From positions 703,452 through 767,451 of the forward strand of contig JAGYIR010000011.1 of the NCBI GenBank assembly GCA_018402525.1: DNA of 64,000 nucleotides, written 5' to 3'. The notes under the pieces are model-generated. The model was not told where the DNA came from, ran no database searches, and saw nothing but the letters and a program-made list of their open reading frames with translations. A program made the position numbers and the translations under genes. Below are positions 28,581 through 39,225 of the stretch, piece after piece; the first letter of the stretch is position 1, and every line of letters begins with the position of its first letter. Source of the stretch: Crocinitomicaceae bacterium (lineage in GTDB: Bacteria > Bacteroidota > Bacteroidia > Flavobacteriales_D > Crocinitomicaceae).

Positions 28581-30709
28581 AAAGAGTAGACTTTAAAGAC
28601 ATTGCTTTTGATTCGGCTGTTGAAAAAAATAATGCTGAAAAAAAGGCAACGCACACAACAACAGACAAAATCGAACTGAGTAATTTTTATTCTGCTGAGG
28701 ACATTTCATCAACAGAACATATTGGTTTTGTATCGGGAATTGCTCCTTTTCTACGTGGACCTTACACTTCAATGTATGCCATTCGACCTTGGACTGTTCG
28801 ACAATACGCTGGTTTTTCGACTGCAGAAGAATCGAACGCGTTTTACCGACGAAATTTAGCAGCGGGACAAAAAGGGCTTTCCGTCGCATTTGATTTAGCA
28901 ACGCACCGTGGGTATGATTCCGATCACCCTCGGGTAGAGGGAGACGTCGGGAAGGCAGGAGTTGCAATTGATTCTCTTCTGGACATGAAAATTTTATTCG
29001 ACCAAATTCCATTGGATGAAATGTCCGTTTCTATGACCATGAACGGTGCGGTTCTTCCAATCATGGCATTTTATATTGTTGCAGCCGAAGAGCAAGGAGT
29101 GGATCAAGCTAAATTGTCTGGAACGATTCAAAACGACATCCTGAAGGAATTTATGGTGCGAAACACGTACATCTATCCACCATTGCCTTCGATGCGCATC
29201 ATTTCCGATATTTTTGCGTACACTGCCGAACACATGCCTAAGTTCAATTCAATTTCCATCTCAGGCTATCATATGCAAGAGGCAGGAGCTACGGCTTCCA
29301 TTGAGCTCGCATACACATTGGCAGATGGACTTGAATATCTTCGCGCAGGAACGAACGCAGGAATGAACATTGATGATTTTGCACCGCGACTAAGTTTTTT
29401 CTGGGCGATTGGCATGGATCATTATACGGAAGTTGCCAAAATGCGTGCTGGTAGACTATTATGGTCGAAAATTGTCAAAAAATTCAATCCTAAGAATGAA
29501 AAATCCCTCGCACTCAGAACACACTGTCAAACTTCTGGGTGGAGTTTAACGGAGCAAGATCCGTTTAACAATGTCGCACGCACATGCATAGAAGCGATGG
29601 CAGCGGCACTTGGAGGAACACAATCGTTACATACAAATGCATTGGATGAAGCCATTGCTCTGCCTACTGATTTTTCAGCACGAATTGCTCGCAACACACA
29701 GATTTTCATCCAAGAAGAAACAGGAATTACACAACACGTAGATCCTCTTGGTGGAAGCTATTACATTGAGAAACTTACGGAAGAATTGGTCGAAAAAGCA
29801 TGGGAACTCATTTCCGAAGTGGAGGAATTGGGCGGAATGGCAAAAGCGATTGAAACTGGGTTGCCAAAGATGCGTATCGAAGAAGCTGCGGCTAGAAAAC
29901 AAGCTCGAATTGATTCGAACAAGGACATTATTGTTGGAGTGAACAGGTATGAACTTGAAGTTCAAGATGAAATCGAAATTCTTGAAGTCGATAACACAAA
30001 AGTTCGAGATGCGCAGATTGAACGATTGAAATTGCTGAAGTCAACAAGAGACGAATTGAAGGCGGAGGTTCTGCTAAATGAACTTACAGACGCAGCGAAG
30101 AACAACTCTGGTAATTTATTAGAAATTGCCGTTCGTTGTGCACGAGCGAGAGCATCACTTGGAGAGATCTCAAGTGCTCTCGAAAAATCGTACGGTCGAT
30201 ATCAAGCAACGATTCGATCGATTAATGGAATTTATTCATCTGAATCTATGGAAGACAAAGACTTTAACCGTGCTAAAGAAATGGCCGATACGTTTAGTCG
30301 ACTCGAAGGACGACGACCGCGAATCATGATTGCTAAAATGGGACAAGACGGTCACGACAGAGGTGCAAAAGTCATCGCAACCTCTTTTGCTGACATTGGA
30401 TTTGATGTCGATATCGGACCTTTATTCCAAACCCCTGAAGAAGCTGCGAAACAAGCTGTTGAAAATGATGTGCATATCTTAGGAGTTTCTTCGTTGGCAG
30501 CGGGACATAAAACGCTTATTCCCAAGGTAATCGCTGAACTCAAAAAAATGAACCGTGATGACATTATGGTGATTGCAGGTGGAGTTATTCCTCAACAAGA
30601 TTATGACTTTTTATATGACGCTGGGGTATTTGGGGTATTTGGACCTGGAACTAAAATCTCGAAAGCTGCACAAGATATTTTAGCTTTACTAATTAAAAGT
30701 CACGATTGA
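28577..30709 (+). CDS. mutB: Methylmalonyl-CoA mutase, large (B12-binding) subunit
   Basis: A 710-residue catalytic subunit. Residues about 1-560 form the acyl-CoA-binding barrel ([38 protein letters not shown] as the substrate-pocket region). The C-terminal domain binds adenosylcobalamin through [11 protein letters not shown], then [12 protein letters not shown] and [11 protein letters not shown]. The length is normal. No meaB chaperone or epimerase gene lies next to it in this window. Confidence 0.97.
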   Translation: MKRVDFKDIAFDSAVEKNNAEKKATHTTTDKIELSNFYSAEDISSTEHIGFVSGIAPFLRGPYTSMYAIRPWTVRQYAGFSTAEESNAFYRRNLAAGQKGLSVAFDLATHRGYDSDHPRVEGDVGKAGVAIDSLLDMKILFDQIPLDEMSVSMTMNGAVLPIMAFYIVAAEEQGVDQAKLSGTIQNDILKEFMVRNTYIYPPLPSMRIISDIFAYTAEHMPKFNSISISGYHMQEAGATASIELAYTLADGLEYLRAGTNAGMNIDDFAPRLSFFWAIGMDHYTEVAKMRAGRLLWSKIVKKFNPKNEKSLALRTHCQTSGWSLTEQDPFNNVARTCIEAMAAALGGTQSLHTNALDEAIALPTDFSARIARNTQIFIQEETGITQHVDPLGGSYYIEKLTEELVEKAWELISEVEELGGMAKAIETGLPKMRIEEAAARKQARIDSNKDIIVGVNRYELEVQDEIEILEVDNTKVRDAQIERLKLLKSTRDELKAEVLLNELTDAAKNNSGNLLEIAVRCARARASLGEISSALEKSYGRYQATIRSINGIYSSESMEDKDFNRAKEMADTFSRLEGRRPRIMIAKMGQDGHDRGAKVIATSFADIGFDVDIGPLFQTPEEAAKQAVENDVHILGVSSLAAGHKTLIPKVIAELKKMNRDDIMVIAGGVIPQQDYDFLYDAGVFGVFGPGTKISKAAQDILALLIKSHD

Positions 30710-30737
30710 GTTTTATTGAAAAAAAATGGTAACTTTG
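30706..30737 (+). promoter_or_regulatory. Bacteroidota-type promoter for the 30799 gene
   Basis: TTG at 30706-30708 and TAACTTTG at 30730-30737 are separated by 21 bases, matching the -33 TTG / -7 TAnnTTTG pattern of the Bacteroidota housekeeping sigma factor. The promoter overlaps the end of mutB and lies about 60 bases before the ATG at 30799. Confidence 0.6.
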
Positions 30738-30798
30738 AATCAATGTGCCTTTTTTTTTCGGCATAGTATTTGAATTAGTCATTGAAAAAATTAACACG

Positions 30799-31533
30799 AT
30801 GAAAAATGTAATTGCACTTCTTTGTTTAACCTTTGTTACGCAAATTGTACTTTCTCAACCTCCAAATTATAACGATTTAAAAATCCTGTACGCAGATGCC
30901 AATTACGAAAAGTTGGCAAAAGTAGCTTCAAAATATGTGGAAGACGATAAAACTAAAAAGGATGTCGTGCCATACATGTGGCTTGCAAGAGGTTTGTATA
31001 AAATATCGTTGTCTGGAACAGCTGAAGGAGACTTCAAAAACGCGTACAAGGATGCCATTAAATACTTCGGCAAGGGTATGAAATATGACTTAAAAGACAA
31101 CAACGGTGCAACCCTCGAAGAATTCAGTGATTTTGTTGACGAGTTTCAAAAAAGCCTTTTCGAAATGATAGATAATGACATCGCTGCTGGTGCATGGCAA
31201 AAAGCATATGGATGGGCAATTCGTTATCAGAAAATATCGCAAAATGAGGCTGGAATAAAATACGTTATGGGAGTTTGTAAATACCATGCAGAAGACAAAA
31301 CGACAGCACGTTCTTTATGGCAGGAAGGCGATGTATTGCTCAAAGAGGTCGAAAGTATTGAATCTTGGACCGCTGCAGATAAAAATATATTAAAAATTGG
31401 AGTATTACACTCCGCAGCAGCACTCAACGATAGCCGTCAAAATGACAAAGCTCGTGAGCTACTAAACAAAGTTGCGCACTGGTTTGAAAACGACCAAGAC
31501 TGGAAAGACCGTTACGATTTGATTATCAATTAA
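30799..31533 (+). CDS. Secreted TPR-like protein of unknown function
   Basis: The open frame starts at 30745, but the ATG at 30799 (MKNVIALLCLTFVTQIVLS) gives a normal signal peptide and a 244-residue protein. The mature part is helical with tetratricopeptide-like periodicity (ILYADANYEKLAKVASKYVE; WQKAYGWAIRYQKI). No enzyme motif is seen. It may be a periplasmic scaffold protein. It has its own promoter and a strong terminator. Confidence 0.75.
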   Translation: MKNVIALLCLTFVTQIVLSQPPNYNDLKILYADANYEKLAKVASKYVEDDKTKKDVVPYMWLARGLYKISLSGTAEGDFKNAYKDAIKYFGKGMKYDLKDNNGATLEEFSDFVDEFQKSLFEMIDNDIAAGAWQKAYGWAIRYQKISQNEAGIKYVMGVCKYHAEDKTTARSLWQEGDVLLKEVESIESWTAADKNILKIGVLHSAAALNDSRQNDKARELLNKVAHWFENDQDWKDRYDLIIN

Positions 31534-31550
31534 TCGTTGATAATGTTTAA

Positions 31551-31580
31551 AAAAAGACGGTGATATATCACCGTCTTTTT
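31551..31580. terminator. Perfect hairpin terminator
   Basis: A 30-base perfect palindrome, AAAAAGACGGTGATA / TATCACCGTCTTTTT, with further T after it on the plus strand. It follows the 30799 gene by 18 bases. Confidence 0.9.
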
Positions 31581-31692
31581 TTTGTCAAAAAAAAATCGTT
31601 GAATAGTAGTTCTTTCATTTTTCAACAATAGATCTTGCAAAACAAATGAATGTGACTCCACAATAAGCGGTTGAATCGCTTACATTTGTTGT

Positions 31693-31986
31693 ATGAAGCG
31701 TTTCTATCCATATTTAAAGAATAAATTCATTTTAGCTTTTGCTATTCTCAGTATCTACACGCTGTTTCTGGATGAAAACGATCTGTTCACAATGATTTCA
31801 AATGCGAATAAGCTGCGTCAACTTGAAGCAAAAAAAATTGAATTGAATGAAGAATTGAAGGACGTTCGATCAACTTTAAATAAACTGACGTCCATTCATG
31901 AAGTAGAACGCTTTGCACGTGAGAAGAAGTACTTTAAAAAGGATGACGAAGACTTATTTGTAATTTTCACCGAAGGCGAGAAATAA
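31693..31986 (+). CDS. Septum formation initiator (FtsB/DivIC-like) protein
   Basis: A 97-residue bitopic protein: short cytoplasmic N-terminus, one membrane helix (FILAFAILSIYTLFL), then a coiled coil (LRQLEAKKIELNEELKDVRS) and the conserved end EVERFAREKKYFKKDDEDLFV. These features match FtsB/DivIC divisome proteins, which link FtsQ and FtsL to septal peptidoglycan synthesis. A TACATTTG box lies at 31681-31688, only five bases before the ATG. Confidence 0.88.
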   Translation: MKRFYPYLKNKFILAFAILSIYTLFLDENDLFTMISNANKLRQLEAKKIELNEELKDVRSTLNKLTSIHEVERFAREKKYFKKDDEDLFVIFTEGEK

Positions 31987-31994
31987 AATTCAGA

Positions 31995-33176
31995 TTATAA
32001 GCCCTGTTCCTGATCAATCGATTGATTGAAGAAATTACCTCGGAAATAATCAATCACTTCCACATTGCTAAAATAAAACAAGGCAATTTGTTGGTAGGTA
32101 TAACCATTGAACGCCATTTGCATAGCTCCTTCTTGACACAAGCCAACCCCATGCCCGAAACCTCTTCCAGAAATAACCACTTCAACTCCTTCTAGTCGGG
32201 TACTAAAAAAAGTCGACTTTAAATTGAATTTTTGACGTAAGTCACGCAATGGAATACCCAAGGAGGGATGAATGTAAAAGGCTTTTCGCTGATCAGAAGT
32301 AAAGTTGTATTTTAAGTCACCCAATTCATAACCGAGCTTGTCGAGTCCAAATTCCTTATTCAGATAGGCATCCCATTCTGACTTTTTAATTCTCTTTTCC
32401 CATGTCGCCTGGCGGGTATGTATACAGAAAGTATCAACGAATGATTCCAAATAGGGAACTGAAGTATTCCAAACATAGGCTGCATCGCAGGTTTGTCCGC
32501 CACAATTAGCAGAAAAATAGGAAGTTACTAGTTCGTTCTTGGCATCGACAAGTACTTCACCACTCGTCGCTTCAACGGCCTGCTGAATGGTTGGTGTATG
32601 CTTCAGTTTGCTGTGATAAGCTTGACAATGAACACCATCGCACAACTGAAACCCTTCCTTCTTATGTCGCTGGATGTTTTTAAGCGCATAGGTGCGACTC
32701 ATCAATGCTTGAACTTTATAATATTCCATGTGTCGACCGCCACCTCCTTCTGATTCAATGACTCCTGATAAATAATTATTCATGTCCACTACATTTATCA
32801 ACTTTAAACTAGTTGCCTCCAATGAAACTTCAAAGCCGTCGTTGTAGTGTCGTTTTTTTAATGCTGGCTGAATTGGTGCGAGTTCCATCACTGAATTCTG
32901 CATCAATGGCACTATTCTAAAGGAACTAGCAACACCTTGTATAACACCGCTTTTAGTCACCTGAACATTTGCACTCAAATAACTCAGAAGTACCTTCTCC
33001 CCTTCTTGAAGTCTACAAATAATTGCCGTATCGTTAAAGATCTCATAGACACCTTTTTCAACAATCATCTCAACTTTGGCAATTTTACTTTTACGAAAAA
33101 GTCCAATGCGCATTTCTTGAGAAACCGCAACAAAAGAAAACACTACCACGAAAATGAAAACTGTTTTTTTCACCAT
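31995..33176 (-). CDS. SpoIID/LytB domain protein
   Basis: A 393-residue exported protein with a signal peptide (TVFIFVVVFSFVAVS). The SpoIID core is clear: NNYLSGVIESEGGG, QALMSRTYAL, ANCGGQTCDA and the signature GRGFGHGVGLCQEGAMQMA near residue 345. In sporulating bacteria SpoIID is a lytic transglycosylase; in Bacteroidota, which do not sporulate, homologues are thought to remodel peptidoglycan. It converges on the FtsB-like gene with an 8-base gap. Confidence 0.9.
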   Translation of the reverse strand: MVKKTVFIFVVVFSFVAVSQEMRIGLFRKSKIAKVEMIVEKGVYEIFNDTAIICRLQEGEKVLLSYLSANVQVTKSGVIQGVASSFRIVPLMQNSVMELAPIQPALKKRHYNDGFEVSLEATSLKLINVVDMNNYLSGVIESEGGGGRHMEYYKVQALMSRTYALKNIQRHKKEGFQLCDGVHCQAYHSKLKHTPTIQQAVEATSGEVLVDAKNELVTSYFSANCGGQTCDAAYVWNTSVPYLESFVDTFCIHTRQATWEKRIKKSEWDAYLNKEFGLDKLGYELGDLKYNFTSDQRKAFYIHPSLGIPLRDLRQKFNLKSTFFSTRLEGVEVVISGRGFGHGVGLCQEGAMQMAFNGYTYQQIALFYFSNVEVIDYFRGNFFNQSIDQEQGL

Positions 33177-33215
33177 TCAAAATTACGTGACAAATCAATG
33201 TCTTTATAACGTATA

Positions 33216-34337
33216 TCAAATAGTTTTTAACAAGGATTGTGCAACTTTTTTACTTGCACCTACTCCACCAAGCACAATTTCAAGTGAATTATAGGCTTCT
33301 AACATGGAATTACGGTATATTTCATCACAGATTAATCGCTCCACTTCTTGTCTAATCAGCTCAGGATTACACTCTTTTTGGATGAGTTCTTTGACTATTT
33401 CCTTGTCCATGATCAAGTTTACTAAAGAAATGTACTTGACCTTTATCAATCTCCTTGCAATACGATAGGATAATTCAGAACCTTTGTAACAAACTACCTC
33501 AGGAACTTTAAACAAAGCCGTTTCTAGAGTTGCCGTGCCTGATGTCACAACAGCAGTGTGGGCATTTGCCAAAACTGCATATGTTTCACCATAAATAATT
33601 TGGACCTCTTTAGAAAAGGATTTATAAAATGAATCATCCAAGTTTGGAGCTCCAGCGATAACGATTTGATGCGAATCAATTCCTTCAACAGCCGCAAGCA
33701 TGATGGGCAGTTTTTTCGTTATTTCTTGCCTTCTACTTCCTGGTAAAATAGCCAAAATTGGGCGTTCATCTAAAGAGTTTCGTTCTCTTAGACTTAGCGC
33801 ATCGTTTCCCTTTTTGAATTTTGTGATCTCATCGATTAATGGATGTCCAACATATTCAACTTCCATCCCAAATTTTGCATAAAACTCTTTCTCAAATGGA
33901 AGTATTACAAACATGTAATCTACCACTTTTTTAATCTTATGTACACGCGACTGCTTCCACGCCCAAACTTGCGGGGAAATGTAGTAATACACTTTGATTC
34001 CCTTCGACTTTGCCCATTCAGCAATTCTCAAATTAAACCCTGGGTAGTCTACCAAAACGAGCGCGTCCGGCGTAAATTCTTCGATGTCCTTTTTGCAAAA
34101 AGAAATGTTCTTAAGTATTGTTCGTAAATTCAACAACACCTCTAAAAAGCCCATAAATGCCAGCTCCTTAATGTGTTTTACCAATCCATTGGGTTGAACT
34201 GCTGCCATTTTATCTCCACCCCAGTAGCGAAATTCGATGGACGCATTCTCTTCCAACAAAGCTTTCATTAAATTGCTCGAATGCAAATCGCCTGAAGCCT
34301 CTCCCGCTATGACATACAGTTTTAATGGGCGCATCAA
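33216..34337 (-). CDS. lpxB: Lipid-A-disaccharide synthase
   Basis: A 373-residue GT19 glycosyltransferase that joins UDP-2,3-diacylglucosamine and lipid X into the lipid A disaccharide. The N-terminus has VIAGEASGDLHSSNL, the central region VLVDYPGFNLR and YYISPQVWAWK, and the donor site LPGSRRQEI. The C-terminal end has TSGTATLETALF. This places a further lipid A gene outside the lpxD-lpxC-lpxA operon, in a leftward surE-34338-lpxB group. Confidence 0.96.
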   Translation of the reverse strand: MMRPLKLYVIAGEASGDLHSSNLMKALLEENASIEFRYWGGDKMAAVQPNGLVKHIKELAFMGFLEVLLNLRTILKNISFCKKDIEEFTPDALVLVDYPGFNLRIAEWAKSKGIKVYYYISPQVWAWKQSRVHKIKKVVDYMFVILPFEKEFYAKFGMEVEYVGHPLIDEITKFKKGNDALSLRERNSLDERPILAILPGSRRQEITKKLPIMLAAVEGIDSHQIVIAGAPNLDDSFYKSFSKEVQIIYGETYAVLANAHTAVVTSGTATLETALFKVPEVVCYKGSELSYRIARRLIKVKYISLVNLIMDKEIVKELIQKECNPELIRQEVERLICDEIYRNSMLEAYNSLEIVLGGVGASKKVAQSLLKTI

Positions 34338-34643
34338 TTAGAAGAACTTAATGTAAATGATGTATGGTGCAAATAGAAGAGAACCGAGGATGATTCCCAT
34401 CGCCAAATGATACCTTTCTCTATTGAGAAAAACGTAAAACCAGACCAAATTAATGATGATCGAAATCGTCATTATTTTTATTCGATACGGTCCGTTCAAT
34501 GTGAACTTATGCCATAACTGTTCGTAATAATAACCTTGTATCCAAACTAAAAACAATAAAACGATAGGAATAAAAATGAGTGGCGTGACTAAACCAATCA
34601 AAGCTCCTTTGGTATGATCCCAAGTCCAATTCTTTAAATTCAT
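34338..34643 (-). CDS. Small membrane protein between surE and lpxB
   Basis: A 101-residue protein with three hydrophobic segments (GLVTPLIFIPIVLLFLVW; ISIIINLVWFYVFL; GIILGSLLFAPYIIYIKF). It overlaps surE by four bases and its stop directly precedes the lpxB start, so it is translated with both. The family is not recognised; a role near the inner membrane in lipid A synthesis is only a guess. Confidence 0.7.
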   Translation of the reverse strand: MNLKNWTWDHTKGALIGLVTPLIFIPIVLLFLVWIQGYYYEQLWHKFTLNGPYRIKIMTISIIINLVWFYVFLNRERYHLAMGIILGSLLFAPYIIYIKFF

Positions 34644-35410
34644 AAATTCCAGTTTTCTAATTCCTTTAATGCTTTATATGCTGTCATATCAAATTGAGTC
34701 GGCACAATACTTGCAAACCCTTTATCAATCCAGTATAAATCCGTGTCATTTGTTTTTTCTTGATCTAAAAAATGTCCTGTTAGCCAAAAATAAGGTCGAC
34801 CGAATTGATCCACTCGCTTATCGAAACTATCTTCCCAAAACGCCTTCGCTTGGTGACAAAGTTTTATGCCGTTGAAGTTCTCGAAAGAAACGTCAGGAAT
34901 GTTCACATTTAAACAGGTTTCTTCTGGCATTCCTTCCTTCAATACCTTCTGAACGACTTGTTCCACCACTTTTTGAGCAACAGAAAAATCAGCATCGCTA
35001 TCAAAATTGCACAATGAAAATCCGATAGAAGGAATATTCTCCATTGCTCCTTCTACGGCAGCTGACATCGTTCCGGAATACAACACATTTGTAGATGTAT
35101 TTGATCCGTGATTAATTCCTGAGACAATCAAATCAGGTTTTTGTTTCAAGACTTCGTAAATTCCCAATTTCACGCAATCGACTGGAGTTCCAGAGCATGA
35201 ATACGCCAATACATCATCAAAAATCTCAACTTTGTCCAAACGCAATGGATTGTTGATTGTTATCGCATGTCCCATCCCTGACTGTGGCGAATCTGGAGCG
35301 ACAATAACGACCTCACCAAACCCTTTAACAGCTTCAAAAAGCGAAAAAAGTCCTTTGGCTGAAATGCCGTCATCATTTGTAACTAAAATCAATGGTTTTC
35401 GATTGCTCAT
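34640..35410 (-). CDS. surE: 5'/3'-nucleotidase SurE
   Basis: A metal-dependent nucleotidase of about 256 residues. The metal site LVTNDDG is near residue 11, followed by VVAPDSPQSGMGHAIT and VSGINHGSNT. The frame is open upstream to 35497, but MSNRKPLILVTNDDG (ATG at 35410) is the family start; the longer N-terminus would add a spurious hydrophobic stretch. It acts on nucleoside monophosphates and is linked to survival in stationary phase. Confidence 0.94.
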   Translation of the reverse strand: MSNRKPLILVTNDDGISAKGLFSLFEAVKGFGEVVIVAPDSPQSGMGHAITINNPLRLDKVEIFDDVLAYSCSGTPVDCVKLGIYEVLKQKPDLIVSGINHGSNTSTNVLYSGTMSAAVEGAMENIPSIGFSLCNFDSDADFSVAQKVVEQVVQKVLKEGMPEETCLNVNIPDVSFENFNGIKLCHQAKAFWEDSFDKRVDQFGRPYFWLTGHFLDQEKTNDTDLYWIDKGFASIVPTQFDMTAYKALKELENWNL

Positions 35411-35497
35411 ATCACTTAAAATTAGCAATGTTGCGAAAGTAACGAAAGTTATTTTAATCTTTCCATTAAAATAAAGGGTATTCCAACTGAATTTCAC

Positions 35498-35505
35498 TAA
35501 TTTTG
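35498..35505 (+). promoter_or_regulatory. Possible -7 box upstream of the DinB-like gene
   Basis: TAATTTTG at 35498-35505, 39 bases before the start at 35545, fits TAnnTTTG. A TTG at the matching distance is not obvious. Confidence 0.35.
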
Positions 35506-35544
35506 GTTTAACTTATACGTCTAAATACATAGACCACGAAGCGG

Positions 35545-36123
35545 ATGACAACAAAAGATTTATTTGACATTGTAGCGCAAATTACACAAGAGAACATTGA
35601 CAATGTCAACAAGGCGGTAAAGAAACTGAGTATCGATCAGTTGAACTGGGTTCCGAACCCTGGTGTTTGGAGTATCAACCAAGTTTTAGCGCATCTCAAT
35701 GAATATGGTAATTATTACCATCCTGTTTTTCACAAACGTATCGATGGAACGCGATTTACATCCACCAAAGAAGCTTTTATAAGTTCTCCTTTAGGTCGAT
35801 CGGCGTGGAAATCGATGAAATTGGGCAACGCGAAGAATGTCAAAAGGAAATTTAAATCACCACGAGATTACAATCCATCGATTAACGAGAATTTGTTAAC
35901 AGGAAATGAATTAGAAACCTTTCTTTCCTATCAAAATGAACTCTTTCAACTATTTGAGAAAGCAAAAACTGTAAATATTCGTAGAGTAAAAGTACCCATT
36001 TCCATCTCGAAGATTGTACGCCTTCGATTAGGAGATGCATTGCTTTTTGTCGTTTACCATAATCAACGTCACGTGCAACAAATACTTAATTTGCGTAATA
36101 GCGTCAATTTCCCCAAAAATTAA
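35545..36123 (+). CDS. DinB-family (four-helix bundle) protein
   Basis: A 192-residue protein with the DinB/YfiT pattern: WSINQVLAHLNEYGNYY supplies the first conserved histidine and YHNQRHVQQIL near the C-terminus the other two, forming a likely metal site. The family holds thiol-dependent S-transferases and many uncharacterised members. It ends two bases before the NlpC/P60 gene, so they share a transcript. Confidence 0.85.
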   Translation: MTTKDLFDIVAQITQENIDNVNKAVKKLSIDQLNWVPNPGVWSINQVLAHLNEYGNYYHPVFHKRIDGTRFTSTKEAFISSPLGRSAWKSMKLGNAKNVKRKFKSPRDYNPSINENLLTGNELETFLSYQNELFQLFEKAKTVNIRRVKVPISISKIVRLRLGDALLFVVYHNQRHVQQILNLRNSVNFPKN

Positions 36124-36125
36124 GC

Positions 36126-36875
36126 ATGAGTAAATTCGCTTATTGTTTAGTGAGCATATCACCTGTTCGTTCTGAAGCAAAAGATCAGTCTGAAATAGTC
36201 ACTCAATTGCTTTTTGGTGAAGTGGTATCCATTGATGAAATAGCTGAGCCTTGGGTAAAACTAACCACCTACGCTGATGCGTATCAAGGCTATGTAGACA
36301 TTAAACATTTAGAGTTTATCTCGGAAAAAGAAACGAAACGCTGGCTGGACGGACTTGGCTATTTGAAAAGTCGAGAAGTAACGCTAAAGACGCCTGATGG
36401 AAATCAACGTGTCTGTCGTGGATCATTTTTACCGGAAGGAGAAACATCTTTCGCAATCGGAAGCAACTCATATACAATCATTGACGAACCTATTTCTACT
36501 GATTTAAACCTGTTGGAAGTAGCACGCGATTACCTCAACACTCCCTATTTATGGGGTGGAAAATCACCATTCGGTATAGACTGTTCAGGTTTGGTGCAAG
36601 TTATCTATCGTCTTTTCGATTACAACTTACCGCGCGATGCGTCAGACCAAATTGCGCATGGTAGTGAGATTAGTTTCGATGAACACCAAGCTGAAGATCT
36701 TGCTTTTTTTGAGAATAAAGAGGGCAAAATCATTCACGTTGGAATATTGACAGGAAAAGGCACGATTATACATGCTTCAGGTCATGTGCGGGAGGATTTA
36801 TTTACTGAACTTGGGATTATCCACTCAAAAACCAATTTTCAAACACATCAACTCGCTAAAATTAAACGACTTTAA
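36126..36875 (+). CDS. C40-family NlpC/P60 cell-wall peptidase
   Basis: A 249-residue protein. Residues 1 to about 110 look like SH3-type targeting domains (VSISPVRSEAKDQSEIVTQL, a common SH3b3 start). Residues about 130-249 are the NlpC/P60 domain with catalytic Cys in FGIDCSGLVQVIY and His in IIHVGILTGKGTIIHASG. This is the layout of gamma-D-Glu-meso-DAP endopeptidases that cut muropeptides. No signal peptide is visible, so it may act in cytoplasmic peptide recycling as YkfC does. Confidence 0.9.
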   Translation: MSKFAYCLVSISPVRSEAKDQSEIVTQLLFGEVVSIDEIAEPWVKLTTYADAYQGYVDIKHLEFISEKETKRWLDGLGYLKSREVTLKTPDGNQRVCRGSFLPEGETSFAIGSNSYTIIDEPISTDLNLLEVARDYLNTPYLWGGKSPFGIDCSGLVQVIYRLFDYNLPRDASDQIAHGSEISFDEHQAEDLAFFENKEGKIIHVGILTGKGTIIHASGHVREDLFTELGIIHSKTNFQTHQLAKIKRL

Positions 36876-36923
36876 ACGAAATCAAGTGTCAATATTTGTT
36901 GATATTTGCAAAAACTATACTCA

Positions 36924-37841
36924 ATGAAAATATTAATTACAGGAGGTGCTGGTTTTATAGGGAGTAATTTGACAAAACGCTTGGTCGATGACGGTCATGA
37001 TGTTGTTGTTCTAGATTCACTTCTACGAGGAAACAAGTTAGAAAAGGAGACTTTCTCAAAAATTGAATTTATAAAAGGAGATGTCCGCGATCTTGAAACG
37101 GTAACTCAAGCCTCAAAAGGATGTGATATCATTTTTCATTTTGCCGCTGTATTAGGCGTGGACATAGTCGCCGACAATCCAGTAGAGACGATGGATGTTG
37201 AAGTAATTGGCGCTCGAAATGTGGTTTTTGCTGCAGAGCAGAACAATATCAAGAAAATAATGTATGCCTCAACAAGTGGAATTTACGGTCACTCAGCAAT
37301 TGAAAACGCTTTAACAGAAGAGGTTTTGGTTGATCCACGTACATCATACGCTATGGCGAAACGCTACAATGAAATTTACTTGGCATCACATCATGAGGAA
37401 AAAGGAATCAATGTTATTTCGCTGAGATTTTTCAACGTTTACGGATGGAATCAAGATACACGCATGGTTATTCCGCTATTTTTCGAACAAGCAAAGCAAG
37501 GTCGAAAAATAACTGTTTTTGGTAACGGAAAACAAACGCGTGATTTTACCTACATTGACGATACAGTAGAAGCATGTGTGCGATTGATGGACATTAACGG
37601 CTGTCACATTGTGAACATTGCTAACGAGGCTGAATGGTGCATTGAAGATGTAGCGCACCAGATTAAAGAAATCACACAATCAAATTCCGAAATTGACTAC
37701 ATCGCAGCTCCAAAAAAACGTTACGACTACGAAGTTGAACGTCGCGTTGGAAGCTCGAAAAAATTAATGGAACTCACCAACTACAAGCCAGATACTACAC
37801 TTGGAGAAGGATTACAAAAAATATACAAACGCAATTATTGA
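36924..37841 (+). CDS. NAD-dependent epimerase/dehydratase (extended SDR)
   Basis: An extended SDR of about 305 residues. The NAD motif [10 protein letters not shown] is at residues 7-16 and the catalytic tetrad includes STSG and YAMAKRYNE. It resembles UDP-glucose 4-epimerase or GDP-mannose-type sugar nucleotide epimerases. The ORF opens at 36906, but MKILITGG at 36924 is the natural start. The substrate cannot be told from sequence. The stop at 37841 lies 7 bases before the glyA start. Confidence 0.88.
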   Translation: MKILITGGAGFIGSNLTKRLVDDGHDVVVLDSLLRGNKLEKETFSKIEFIKGDVRDLETVTQASKGCDIIFHFAAVLGVDIVADNPVETMDVEVIGARNVVFAAEQNNIKKIMYASTSGIYGHSAIENALTEEVLVDPRTSYAMAKRYNEIYLASHHEEKGINVISLRFFNVYGWNQDTRMVIPLFFEQAKQGRKITVFGNGKQTRDFTYIDDTVEACVRLMDINGCHIVNIANEAEWCIEDVAHQIKEITQSNSEIDYIAAPKKRYDYEVERRVGSSKKLMELTNYKPDTTLGEGLQKIYKRNY

Positions 37842-37848
37842 AATTAGC

Positions 37849-39129
37849 ATGACAAAAGACACGGTGATTTTTGACCTTATTGAGCAAGAGAAAAATAGAC
37901 AATTACATGGAATTGAGTTAATCGCTTCGGAAAACTTTGTGAGCGACGATGTTATGAACGCGATGGGCAGTGTGTTAACGAACAAATACGCTGAAGGTCT
38001 TCCCGGAAAACGTTATTATGGTGGTTGTGAAATTGTAGATCAAGTCGAAAATATTGCGATTGAACGTTTGTGCAAACTTTTTGGAGCTGAATGGGCTAAT
38101 GTGCAACCACACTCTGGTGCGCAGGCAAATGCAGCAGTGCTTCTGGCATGCTTGAATCCCGGTGATAAAATTTTAGGCTTCGACTTATCGCATGGAGGAC
38201 ATTTAACGCACGGCTCACCAGTGAATTTCTCAGGAAAACTTTACAAACCATACTTCTATGGTGTCAACAGAGAAACAGGACAAGTCGATTATGACATGTT
38301 GGAGGAAGTGGCACGTCGTGAAAGACCAAAATTGATTATCTGTGGTGCTTCGGCATACAGTAGAGACTGGGATTACAAACGAATTCGACAAGTTGCTGAC
38401 GAAATTGGAGCCTTAATTCTTGCTGATATATCTCACCCAGCTGGATTGATTGCCATGGGCATGCTGAATAATCCTATGGAATACTGTCACATTGTGACTT
38501 CTACAACGCATAAAACATTGCGTGGACCGAGAGGTGGTGTCATCATGATGGGTAAGAATTTCGACAACCCATTTGGTTTAACATGGAACAACGGAAATCC
38601 TAAATCAATGGCTGCATTGCTAGATGCTGCTGTTTTCCCTGGGACGCAAGGCGGACCGTTGGAACACGTTATTGCAGCAAAAGCTGTTGCATTTGGTGAA
38701 GCGTTGAGCGATGGGTATAGAATCTATATGCAACAAGTTAAAAACAACGCTGCTGCGCTTGCAGAAGCCTTCGTTGCGAAAGGTTATCAAATCATTTCTG
38801 GTGGAACAGATAATCATTCTATGTTGATTGATTTACGCTCAAAAGGTGTAACAGGAAAAGATGCAGAAAATGCTCTGGTATTGGCAGATATCACAGTGAA
38901 TAAAAATATGGTGCCGTTTGATACAGAATCACCGTTTGTGACTTCTGGAATCCGCGTTGGGACACCTGCTGTGACGACAAGAGGTCTAAAAGAAAAAGAC
39001 ATGTCGACAATTGTTGAGTTAATTGACAAAATCATTACCAATATTGGAGATACCTCAACGATTGAAAACGTTCGGAAAGATGCCAATGCATTGATGGCCA
39101 ATCGACCGTTGTTTGTGTGGGAAGATTAA
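37849..39129 (+). CDS. glyA: Serine hydroxymethyltransferase
   Basis: PLP enzyme converting serine and tetrahydrofolate to glycine and methylene-THF. It has 426 residues from [14 protein letters not shown]. Diagnostic segments are [28 protein letters not shown], the PLP lysine in [14 protein letters not shown], and GTQGGPLEH. The open frame extends 16 codons upstream into the epimerase gene, but that part is not SHMT-like. A TTGAAC-rich repeat region follows the stop. Confidence 0.96.
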   Translation: MTKDTVIFDLIEQEKNRQLHGIELIASENFVSDDVMNAMGSVLTNKYAEGLPGKRYYGGCEIVDQVENIAIERLCKLFGAEWANVQPHSGAQANAAVLLACLNPGDKILGFDLSHGGHLTHGSPVNFSGKLYKPYFYGVNRETGQVDYDMLEEVARRERPKLIICGASAYSRDWDYKRIRQVADEIGALILADISHPAGLIAMGMLNNPMEYCHIVTSTTHKTLRGPRGGVIMMGKNFDNPFGLTWNNGNPKSMAALLDAAVFPGTQGGPLEHVIAAKAVAFGEALSDGYRIYMQQVKNNAAALAEAFVAKGYQIISGGTDNHSMLIDLRSKGVTGKDAENALVLADITVNKNMVPFDTESPFVTSGIRVGTPAVTTRGLKEKDMSTIVELIDKIITNIGDTSTIENVRKDANALMANRPLFVWED

Positions 39130-39130
39130 C

Positions 39131-39222
39131 AGTTCAAAGTTGGAAAGTTAGAAAGTTCAAAAGAGTTAGTGCCGCGTGCACTGCCTTGAACTTTGAACTT
39201 CTTGAACTTTGAACTTTGAACT
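39131..39222. repeat. GTTCAAAG/CTTTGAAC repeat cluster between convergent genes
   Basis: The spacer between glyA and the leftward SDR holds GTTCAAAG-type units in both orientations: AGTTCAAAGTTGG and GAAAGTTCAAAAG on the left, then CTTGAACTTTGAACTT and a similar copy on the right. The two arms can pair into a stem around GCCGCGTGCACTGCC. It may act as a two-way terminator or be a dispersed intergenic repeat. Confidence 0.6.
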
Positions 39223-39225
39223 CAT

